Shown: piece by piece, positions 1 to 7,450 of the stretch | Position numbering within the stretch: the first letter of the stretch is position 1 | Layout: each line of letters starts with the position of its first letter | Origin: CAYNRA01 sp046296415 | Lineage (GTDB): Bacteria; Bacteroidota; Bacteroidia; Cytophagales; Spirosomataceae | Reading direction: 5' to 3' | Length of the DNA: 64,000 nucleotides | NCBI GenBank assembly: GCA_046296415.1 | Contig: JBKBLN010000003.1 | Span: 216,587-280,586, forward strand | The notes under the pieces: model-generated | Told to the model about the DNA's origin: nothing | Databases searched by the model: none | What the model saw: the letters and a program-made list of their open reading frames with translations, nothing else | Made by a program: the position numbers and the translations under genes

Positions 1-2840
1 CCAAAGGTTTGACTGGACGCGCGCGTCGAATAAACTGCGCTATTTTCATGTGCCCCCGGCCGATTCCAACCCAATGGGCGCCCGCTTTTGGGTGACGTCG
101 ACCGAAGAAAGGTTTCGACCGTTTCGGGCCCAAACAACTTCGCATCGCCATACCGACCTTTTTGGAGCTGCAATTGGGCTATTTTGGCTATTTCCCATGC
201 GTTACTGAATAAACCCGCATGTCCTGCTACTCCTCCCAACAACGCCGCGTTGGGGTCATGGACGGTCCCGTGAATCAATTCGCCCCGAAAAAGGTCATCT
301 TGGGCGGTGGGTGGAAGCATCTCCTTGGAAAACTTACGGAGCGGATTAAACGTCATGCGGGTAATCCCCAAAGGAGCCCAGAATTTCTGCTGCAAAAATT
401 GATCTAACGACTGTTGTGCCAGCCGTTCCACCAGTTTTTGCATCATGATCATGCCCAAATCGCTGTACAAATACCGATGTCCTCCCTTACTGTCCACCAG
501 GTTATTCAGTCGGGAATCAATAATCCATCGCCATACATCCGCTCCTATCTTGGACTGGATAAAGAGATTGGTGGTCACTGGCAATGCCTCGGTACTGGCG
601 GTGGTATAATAATCGGGCCGAAAGGTACTTCCTGTCTTGGTTTCTTTCCAAAACGGAATAAACGCCACCAATCCGGCTTGATGCCACAGCACTTCCCGGA
701 TGGTCATCGACTCTTTGTTGGTACCCACCAGCTCGGTTAAATACCGACTGACCGGCTCATCCAGATCAAATTTTCCCCGATCATACAGCCACATCAAGGC
801 TTGAAGGGTCGCGGTAACCTTCGTCAAGGAAGCGATGTCGTACAGCATATCCGACTGAACCGGTGTCGAAATCCCATAACCATGCTGTCCAAAGCTTTTT
901 TGATACACAACTTTCCCTTGCCGTGCCACCAACACCTGACATCCCGGAAAAGCCCCTCGCTGGATCCCCTCCAAGGCCAACGTATCCAGTTTCGCTAAAG
1001 TACGCTCGTCCATACCCACCGACAGGGGCGTATCGAAACCCAATCGGAAGGTTCTCCTCCACGTAACCCCTTGGTGTAAGACCAACTTTTTGGACACCTG
1101 TACCGGTAATTTCCCTCGGGCGGGCTTGGCACCAAACAAGATCTGAGGCACTTCACCATGGCCCACCGGATCATCCTCGTATCCACAAACCAAGGTAGGT
1201 AAATCTTGAAATAAGGCTAATCCATAGGGGTTTCCGAAGGCACAAACCACCACTTTGGTTTTTTCCTGAAGAGCTTGAATGAACCGGACAGTCGCTTGCG
1301 AAACCCCAAACTGCCGCGCCGATTGGTTGTTCATGTCATGGACGGCCACCACCACCACTTCATACTGGCTGGCTTTTTCCAGCACCCATTGCCAGTCGGC
1401 ATCTTTGACGGGTTTGAAGGGAATCGAAAAGTGCTGAAACGGCGCGTATTGGCTCAAAGTCGACTGAAACAGGCTTTCCTCCGGGCCACTGATGGTCACG
1501 GAGGCGAATTTGGTCGAATCAAGTCGTTGAAAAGGGAGTAGCTGCTGTTGATCTTGCACCACCGTAGTGGCCGCACTAAATACCGCTTCTTTGATGGTCT
1601 TGGCGGATGCGTTTTGAAGATCCGACAACAGGTTTTGTTCTGGGATGGGCCGATACGCAGCCAACCCCGCCCAGTATTTCGATTGAAGTATTTTCCTCAC
1701 TTTTCGATCCAACTCCGATCTCGGGATTCGCCCCTGCTCTACCGCGGTTAAGACGGCTTGAAAAGCGATGGGCAAATTGGCTGTTTGCAGGAGAAGGTCA
1801 TTTCCGGCCAATAAGGCAGCCACTTCCGCTTGACCCGTGGGATAATGCTTGGTGAGCCCCCGCATATTGAGCGCATCGGTGATCACTAGGCGATTGAATT
1901 GCCACTCATTCCGAAGCAAATCGGTGACAATGCGACGCGAAACCGTCGCCGGAGTATTGGGTGCTGCCTCCAATGCCGGGACATACAAATGACCCACCAT
2001 CACACTGGCAATGCTATCGGCAATTAAACGTCGGAACGGGATAAATTCGGAAGTGCGCAGCCGATTTTCAGAATGAGTTAAAACAGGGAGCGAATAGTGG
2101 GAGTCGGCATCGGAATCGCCGTGACCCGGAAAATGCTTGGCACTGCCCATGATGCGGGCCCGTTTTAGTCCCCGATGAAAAGCCACGGCACGATCGGCCA
2201 CCTCTTGCGCATTCTCACCGAAGGCCCGGTAGTTGATGACCGGATTATCCGGATTGGTGTTGATATCGGCCACAGGAGAAAAGTTCATGTGAATGCCCAG
2301 TCGTTGGCATTGCATGCCAATGGCATAGCCCACTTCCTCCAGCAGCCGTAGGTCCTGCACGGCCCCTAGGGTAATTTGCTTGGGAAAGGAAATGGTTTCA
2401 TCCAGCCGCATTCCCAATCCCCATTCGGCATCCATTCCGATCAAAAGAGGAATTTTGGAGGCGGCTTGGTATCGGTTGGTCAGTTTAGCTTGTTGAATCG
2501 GGTGGCCTTGAAAAAAGATAATTCCCCCGACATGATACTGCCGAATGTACTCTTCAACTTGTTTGTAGGTGGTTTCGGTCCGATTCGAATAGGTGGAGAT
2601 CATGAAAAGCTGACCCACTTTTTGTGGAAGCGACATGGAATCCATCTGCTTTTGAACCCACGCCTCCTGATTTTGTGCGTATTGTGCGAGTTGTTCAGGG
2701 GAGTAAGTGGGAATGTGGGTGGAGTCGGCTTGAATAGAACGTACCTGAACAACCACGTCGGGTTGAACCGTCTGGACCGTTTTTTCCAAAAACCATAAAA
2801 AGACAAAATCAAATAAGAATAGTTTTAATAAACCCGTCAT
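1..2840 (-). CDS. Glycoside hydrolase family 3 (NagZ-like) fused to serine beta-lactamase-like domain, partial at 3' end
   Basis: The reading frame starts at an ATG (rc of 2838-2840) and stays open to the window edge, so about 946 residues are present and the stop lies outside. A hydrophobic stretch at residues 5-18 suggests export. Residues about 60-400 are a GH3 barrel: KHFPGHGDSDADSH at 235-248 is the substrate-binding and His/Asp catalytic loop typical of NagZ-type beta-N-acetylhexosaminidases. The C-terminal part has serine beta-lactamase/PBP landmarks: SLTK (SxxK) at 671-674 and YSD at 792-794. Such GH3 plus beta-lactamase fusions are known in Bacteroidota; the second domain may act as an esterase or peptidase on cell-wall material. 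Role in peptidoglycan recycling or turnover is an inference. The numerous short frames in the opposite direction here are shadows. Confidence 0.9.
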   Translation of the reverse strand, partial: MTGLLKLFLFDFVFLWFLEKTVQTVQPDVVVQVRSIQADSTHIPTYSPEQLAQYAQNQEAWVQKQMDSMSLPQKVGQLFMISTYSNRTETTYKQVEEYIRQYHVGGIIFFQGHPIQQAKLTNRYQAASKIPLLIGMDAEWGLGMRLDETISFPKQITLGAVQDLRLLEEVGYAIGMQCQRLGIHMNFSPVADINTNPDNPVINYRAFGENAQEVADRAVAFHRGLKRARIMGSAKHFPGHGDSDADSHYSLPVLTHSENRLRTSEFIPFRRLIADSIASVMVGHLYVPALEAAPNTPATVSRRIVTDLLRNEWQFNRLVITDALNMRGLTKHYPTGQAEVAALLAGNDLLLQTANLPIAFQAVLTAVEQGRIPRSELDRKVRKILQSKYWAGLAAYRPIPEQNLLSDLQNASAKTIKEAVFSAATTVVQDQQQLLPFQRLDSTKFASVTISGPEESLFQSTLSQYAPFQHFSIPFKPVKDADWQWVLEKASQYEVVVVAVHDMNNQSARQFGVSQATVRFIQALQEKTKVVVCAFGNPYGLALFQDLPTLVCGYEDDPVGHGEVPQILFGAKPARGKLPVQVSKKLVLHQGVTWRRTFRLGFDTPLSVGMDERTLAKLDTLALEGIQRGAFPGCQVLVARQGKVVYQKSFGQHGYGISTPVQSDMLYDIASLTKVTATLQALMWLYDRGKFDLDEPVSRYLTELVGTNKESMTIREVLWHQAGLVAFIPFWKETKTGSTFRPDYYTTASTEALPVTTNLFIQSKIGADVWRWIIDSRLNNLVDSKGGHRYLYSDLGMIMMQKLVERLAQQSLDQFLQQKFWAPLGITRMTFNPLRKFSKEMLPPTAQDDLFRGELIHGTVHDPNAALLGGVAGHAGLFSNAWEIAKIAQLQLQKGRYGDAKLFGPETVETFLRSTSPKSGRPLGWNRPGAHENSAVYSTRASSQTF

Positions 2841-2878
2841 GCCGTCCTGATATCCACGTTTCCTGCCCTGTAAACGAA

Positions 2879-2886
2879 CAAAAGTA
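2879..2886 (-). promoter_or_regulatory. Predicted -7 element (TACTTTTG) for the GH3 gene
   Basis: The minus strand reads TACTTTTG here, matching the Bacteroidota vegetative -7 consensus TAnnTTTG, 39 bases ahead of the ATG. No clear -33 TTG is visible at the right spacing, so this is a candidate only. Confidence 0.4.
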
Positions 2887-3064
2887 CGTAAAAATGAGGA
2901 GAGAATGCCATATTTTGTGCGTGTTACCCAAGATAATCATTTCAAATCCTTCGTCATTTTTGGGGCAAACGATCAACTCGGGAAGGGGCCTCGCGCGATC
3001 GGATTCGAAACTTAAAAGAGTGCAAAAGACAAGAATGAAATAGAAAATAGGGTCAAGACGGGTT

Positions 3065-3877
3065 TCAAAATACCAACCGAATGTTTCGATTGTTGGTGGA
3101 TTTGGGTTCTTTATTATTTTCCAATTTCTTAATTTCTTCCTTTAAAAATTTGATGTGTTGACTTTTCATAAAATCTAAGAAATAGTCTATGTTCTCTTCC
3201 TTACGGGTAGCAATAAGGCTTTCAATGTACTGCTGCCTATCTTCTTCAAAGACAAGGGTGAGGGGTACATCGTGTAAAGCTTGAATGAAGTTCATGAGAA
3301 GGCGGCTGGTTCGACCATTCCCATCAACAAAAGGATGTATTGTAACTAATTGATAATGAGCAAAAAAAGCCAGTTCGTTAATTTCCTCTAAGGTATGAAC
3401 GAAGTTGACTTTGTTATTCAAATCCTCGCAAAGGTTTCTTACGTAGAGGGGTACTTTATCATAATTCATGTAGCTCTCACCCGACATGCCGGCGCGAACA
3501 TTTAGGAGCCTTAAATCTCCTTTTGAGGCATCAAAACTACCTAATGGTGTGTGGTGTATGGTTCCCGTGCTGTGCATTACCTGCGCATTGATACTTTGCA
3601 CAAATGCAGTGTCTAACTTAACTTTTGCTTTGGCGGCCTCAAGAACAAAACGCAGGGCAGAATAATGGTCTTTAACCATTAAATGATGCTCGAAAGGTTT
3701 TCCTTTAGCTGTTAGACCTTTTTCAAGAAAAATTTCAGTTTCAAGGGCCGTTAACGTGCTTCCTTCAATGGCTGTGGAGTGATGCGAAATCAAATACAAA
3801 TTTAGCCGCTCCAAATCCAAATAATTTGCAGCGAGATTTTTATACTGATTTGTTAATATGTCAAGTTCACTGACCAA
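3065..3877 (-). CDS. Fic family protein (class II, N-terminal inhibitory helix)
   Basis: A 270-residue Fic/DOC protein. Fic enzymes usually transfer AMP from ATP to a hydroxyl side chain of a target protein. The catalytic loop HPFVDGNGRTSR is at residues 181-192 with the full HPFx(D/E)GNGRxxR pattern, so the catalytic His and the phosphate-binding residues are intact. STAIEG at 34-39 fits the (S/T)xxxE(G/N) inhibitory motif, placing it in the class with a built-in N-terminal inhibitory helix. The last 30 residues are charged and probably helical. It stands alone, with no antitoxin gene beside it, and is clearly richer in A+T than its neighbours, suggesting recent acquisition. The target is unknown. 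Confidence 0.9.
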   Translation of the reverse strand: MVSELDILTNQYKNLAANYLDLERLNLYLISHHSTAIEGSTLTALETEIFLEKGLTAKGKPFEHHLMVKDHYSALRFVLEAAKAKVKLDTAFVQSINAQVMHSTGTIHHTPLGSFDASKGDLRLLNVRAGMSGESYMNYDKVPLYVRNLCEDLNNKVNFVHTLEEINELAFFAHYQLVTIHPFVDGNGRTSRLLMNFIQALHDVPLTLVFEEDRQQYIESLIATRKEENIDYFLDFMKSQHIKFLKEEIKKLENNKEPKSTNNRNIRLVF

Positions 3878-4282
3878 TGTTTCTACTTTTTAAGGGCGAC
3901 TAAGTTCCTACGTTGAACCGTTCATCATAAAATTTGGTCCGGATTCACCTCAGAACTTCTTTGAAAAAGGACATTAACCCAACACGTCCTCACCAAATTC
4001 TAGTGTAAACTTAGGCAACTTCGTTTTTTAATACAAGTTGGATTCTTTTGATTTACCGACTTTAGGGTAGGAACAAACTCGAAAAACTCGTTAAGAGTAC
4101 CGATTTCACAACCAGCTAGGAAAATAATAAACCACAAAAGACACAATGTCCTTTGTGGTTAACATTTTTGAGTATCCAAGACCGTGTCAGAAATCCCTAG
4201 GGTACATCAGGAGAATGGAAAATCCCGAGGAAGGTTCGGGGTCTTGTCCATGTCAACTTGGGGCTTTGGGATCCGTTGCTAT
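3878..4282. other. Intergenic stretch of about 400 bp, AT-rich
   Basis: No credible coding frame on either strand. It holds the upstream region of the Fic gene and the hairpin at 4130-4160 that likely ends the sialidase-like transcript. Nothing else was recognised. Confidence 0.6.
4130..4160 (-). terminator. Hairpin terminator downstream of the sialidase-like gene
   Basis: Two 14-base arms (AACCACAAAAGACA and TGTCCTTTGTGGTT) pair with one G-T wobble or mismatch around a 3-base loop. On the minus strand the stem is followed by TTATTATTTT. The plus side also has a short T run, so it may work in both directions. Confidence 0.65.
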
Positions 4283-5470
4283 TTACAGAACAATCTTCTC
4301 GATCTGAACGGTACTAGGCTGGTCCCCTACTTTTTCTTCAAAGGCAATCACCACCCCTTGGTCCGACCAAGCCGCGGTTGGATTGGTGGCAGAACCTTGA
4401 GATGTAATGAACGTCGGGGCCGATACCCGTCCTTGGGCATCAATTTTCTTGTATCCTATCACAAATTGATCTTGTCCGTTGACTACCTGGGATTCCTCCC
4501 AAACTAAAATTCCTTGTCCCTTCTTGGTTAGGATAAACGGGCTCTTAGCTCCTTTTCCGGTGATCACATCGAGTTTTTTTCCGCTGTGAGTCGTGAGACG
4601 CAAACCCGGCTCATTGGGCGTGCCGGAAAACCAAGAGACCAATGCCTCTTTTTCCCATTTCGCCGAGGTGGGTCCAGAATGAGGGCAACCCTTTACCTCC
4701 CATTGATCAGCGTACACTTTTTCCGCTTTTCCAAACGACTTACCTCCATCCTTTGACGTGATCCGAACGATATCCCGAATGTTATTTTCGTTTTCACGGT
4801 AATAGATGGAAAAATCACCCGCCGCGTTTACTTGAAGACGAACTGGGCAACAATCGCACGTGAAATCATCCACCACACGCTCTGGTTGAAATGATCCTTG
4901 CTTTGTAACCACCAAGCGAAGGTCACGCTCATGCGCTTTGCCCTCAATATCGTTCAACCACGCCACGGCTACCTCATCATTGGCCAATAACGTCGCATCA
5001 AAAAAGCCGCGGACGACATTCGGTTTGTTTTCTTTATGGACAGGCTGAATCGCCGACCACGTTTTTCCCTGATCTTTTGACGTGGTAAACATCAGTGAGT
5101 TCCCACGCGCCGGACGTTTCCCTGGGGCGGGGGTCTCCTCGGTCACATGACGATAGGAGAAAATCGCTACCCATTCCCCCGATTTCTTTTGCAAGACAAT
5201 CGGTTTGGCTAGTCGTCCGCCACTCAGGTTGGCTGATGCATGAATTAAATGCTTCTCCCCAAATTGTCCTTTATCCTGAGAAGCCAAATACAAGGCACTC
5301 ACACCCGCGGCGTCCTTTTCCAACCAATACACAAAGGCTTTTCCCGATTGGCTAGTGACCATCATGGGCAGTGAAGCCATTACACCCGGCGATACCAACG
5401 GAAGGGGCTCGGCAGCAGAGGCCCAAGATCCCATACATACGGCTGCCAACATCCAAATTATTTTTTTCAT
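4283..5470 (-). CDS. Secreted sialidase-like (BNR repeat) beta-propeller protein
   Basis: A 395-residue protein with a signal peptide at residues 1-19 (cleavage probably after ASA). Repeated blades with Ser-x-Asp-x-Gly-x-Thr-Trp-like Asp boxes, for example SKDQGKTW and TSKDGGKSF, are the mark of BNR/sialidase-fold propellers. The usual arginine triad of true sialidases cannot be confirmed by eye, so hydrolysis of sialic acid should not be assumed. A tight cysteine cluster CDCC sits at residues 205-208, with a further Cys in KGCPHSG, which is unusual for a periplasmic propeller. The gene is single, with a -7 element upstream and a terminator downstream. Confidence 0.75.
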   Translation of the reverse strand: MKKIIWMLAAVCMGSWASAAEPLPLVSPGVMASLPMMVTSQSGKAFVYWLEKDAAGVSALYLASQDKGQFGEKHLIHASANLSGGRLAKPIVLQKKSGEWVAIFSYRHVTEETPAPGKRPARGNSLMFTTSKDQGKTWSAIQPVHKENKPNVVRGFFDATLLANDEVAVAWLNDIEGKAHERDLRLVVTKQGSFQPERVVDDFTCDCCPVRLQVNAAGDFSIYYRENENNIRDIVRITSKDGGKSFGKAEKVYADQWEVKGCPHSGPTSAKWEKEALVSWFSGTPNEPGLRLTTHSGKKLDVITGKGAKSPFILTKKGQGILVWEESQVVNGQDQFVIGYKKIDAQGRVSAPTFITSQGSATNPTAAWSDQGVVIAFEEKVGDQPSTVQIEKIVL

Positions 5471-5490
5471 ATCGATTTCGTTTCGTGTCC

Positions 5491-5498
5491 CAAAAGTA
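5491..5498 (-). promoter_or_regulatory. Predicted -7 element (TACTTTTG) for the sialidase-like gene
   Basis: The minus strand reads TACTTTTG, an exact TAnnTTTG match, 21 bases ahead of the ATG. The -33 element is not obvious in the AT-rich flank. Confidence 0.4.
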
Positions 5499-5623
5499 AG
5501 GTATTATTTATAATTAGTCTAATTAACCATGAAAGAATCGACGAAAATCCAAAAATGATCGGGAATGATGGAAAATTCGAGGGATTTTGGTAGGTTCGAG
5601 TCACCATTTATTCAACCCATACC

Positions 5624-7321
5624 ATGAACGTATCTTCCACTACCTATGACGCCATCGTCATTGGGTCGGGCATCAGCGGAGGCTGGGCCGCAAAAGAATT
5701 ATGTGAAGCAGGACTCAAGACGTTGGTGTTGGAGAGAGGACGTGATGTACAACATATCACCGACTATTCGACGGCCCTCTCCAATCCCTGGGATCATCCG
5801 CATCGGCTCCGACTTCCTAAGCAAGAAAAGCTAGATAACCCGATCGCCACCAAATGCTACGCTTACGATGAGGCCACCCGCCAGTTCTTTGTACCCGATG
5901 CCGCGCATCCATACATCCAAGAAAAGCCCTTTGACTGGATCCGGGGCTATCAAGTGGGTGGGAAATCACTTATTTGGGCAAGGCAGGTTCAACGCTGGAG
6001 CGACTTCGAGTTTTCTTCTCCGCAACGAGACGGTTATGCCGTCGATTGGCCCATTCGCTACCGTGACTTAGCCCCTTGGTACAGCCATGTGGAGAAGTTT
6101 ATCGGGGTGAGTGGGAATCGAGACCAGATCGACAGCCTACCCGACGGGGAATTTCTCCCCCCGTTTGAACTTAATTGTGTCGAGAAACACATTCAATCCT
6201 CCGTCAAACGTTCATTCCAAGACCGACAGGTGATCATTGGCCGGTGCGCGCATTTAACAGCTCCACAACCTCACCATACCGCATTGGGGCGTAGTGCGTG
6301 TCAATCTCGGCACTTGTGTTATCGGGGTTGCCCCTATGGTGCGTACTTTAGTTCCAATTCGGCTACTTTACCGGCGGCTCATCAGACCGGGAACCTCACC
6401 CTCCGGCCCCACTCGGTGGTTCATAGTTTGATTTACGATGATCGACTCCAAAAAGCGACGGGAGTTCGAGTCATTGATAGCCAGACAGGGGATAGTTTGG
6501 AGTTTTTCGCCAAAATTATCTTTGTCAATGCCGCCTGCTTAAACACCAACCTGATCTTGTTAAACTCCACCTCCTCTCGTTTTCCAAATGGTTTGGGGAA
6601 CGACTATGGCCATTTAGGTCGGCACATTGCCTTTCACAATTACCGAGGCCAGGGGATCGCTCAAATCGATGGTTTTAAGGATCGATACTATTTCGGCCGA
6701 CGACCCACCACAGCCTTTGTGCCCTCTTTCCGAAATCTTAGACAAAAAGACCAAGATTTTTTAGGTAGCTACATGATGGCCTTTTCGGCCTCCCGGCCCC
6801 GTGGAAAGAGCCAGGCGGATGAATTTGGGGCGAACCTGAAATCGGCCCTAAGCCAACCAGCCGACCACTGGCAAGTGTACATCATGATGCAAGGTGAAAC
6901 CATCCCCCGGTGGGAAAATCATGTTCGCTTAAGTACAGACCAGAAAGACCCTTGGGGAATTCCTCGATTGATTACCTCCGTAGGGTATACCGAGAACGAC
7001 GAAAAAATGGTGCATGACTTTCAAACCCAAGCCCAAGCCATGCTAGAAAAAGCCGGATGTCGGGATGTGAAGATGTATGATACCAACCAAGCCCCCGGAT
7101 TGGATATCCATGAAATGGGAGGAGCCCGCATGGGGCATGACCCCAAAACGTCCATCCTCAATGCCTGGAATCAGATCCATAGCTGCCCAAATGTTTTCGT
7201 AACCGACGGTGCTGCCATGACCTCCACGGGGAACCAAAATCCATCCCTGACCTTCATGGCCCTGACAGCCCGAGCCGTACATCGAGCAACTACCTTGTTA
7301 AAGCGAGGAGATTTAAGATAA
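5624..7321 (+). CDS. GMC family FAD-dependent oxidoreductase
   Basis: A 565-residue glucose-methanol-choline oxidoreductase. The FAD-binding Rossmann motif GSGISGGWAAKE is near the N-terminus (about residues 14-25), followed by the VLERG end of the second strand. The C-terminal GMC signature region is present: HEMGGARMG with the catalytic-region His, then NVFVTDGAAM and NQNPSLT. These enzymes oxidise sugar or alcohol hydroxyls and pass electrons to quinone or cytochrome acceptors. No Tat signal is seen at the N-terminus. No gluconate-2-dehydrogenase subunit 3 gene, the usual partner in this phylum, is next to it. A PQQ-type dehydrogenase with cytochrome c lies 129 bp downstream. Substrate unknown. 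Confidence 0.92.
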   Translation: MNVSSTTYDAIVIGSGISGGWAAKELCEAGLKTLVLERGRDVQHITDYSTALSNPWDHPHRLRLPKQEKLDNPIATKCYAYDEATRQFFVPDAAHPYIQEKPFDWIRGYQVGGKSLIWARQVQRWSDFEFSSPQRDGYAVDWPIRYRDLAPWYSHVEKFIGVSGNRDQIDSLPDGEFLPPFELNCVEKHIQSSVKRSFQDRQVIIGRCAHLTAPQPHHTALGRSACQSRHLCYRGCPYGAYFSSNSATLPAAHQTGNLTLRPHSVVHSLIYDDRLQKATGVRVIDSQTGDSLEFFAKIIFVNAACLNTNLILLNSTSSRFPNGLGNDYGHLGRHIAFHNYRGQGIAQIDGFKDRYYFGRRPTTAFVPSFRNLRQKDQDFLGSYMMAFSASRPRGKSQADEFGANLKSALSQPADHWQVYIMMQGETIPRWENHVRLSTDQKDPWGIPRLITSVGYTENDEKMVHDFQTQAQAMLEKAGCRDVKMYDTNQAPGLDIHEMGGARMGHDPKTSILNAWNQIHSCPNVFVTDGAAMTSTGNQNPSLTFMALTARAVHRATTLLKRGDLR

Positions 7322-7450
7322 TTCCCTCGTTTTCAACCCCTCGACCAAATTCAAATCTTGATCGAGAGAAACTACGGTTCTATCGATCAAGCAACCTGAA
7401 TTCGGCAAAAGTCTAGTACATTTAGCCTTGCTCAACCTAATCATTCAACT

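Noticed and set aside
2376..2798. A 140-codon plus-strand frame
   Set aside because: Antisense to the GH3 domain, which has clear catalytic motifs on the minus strand.
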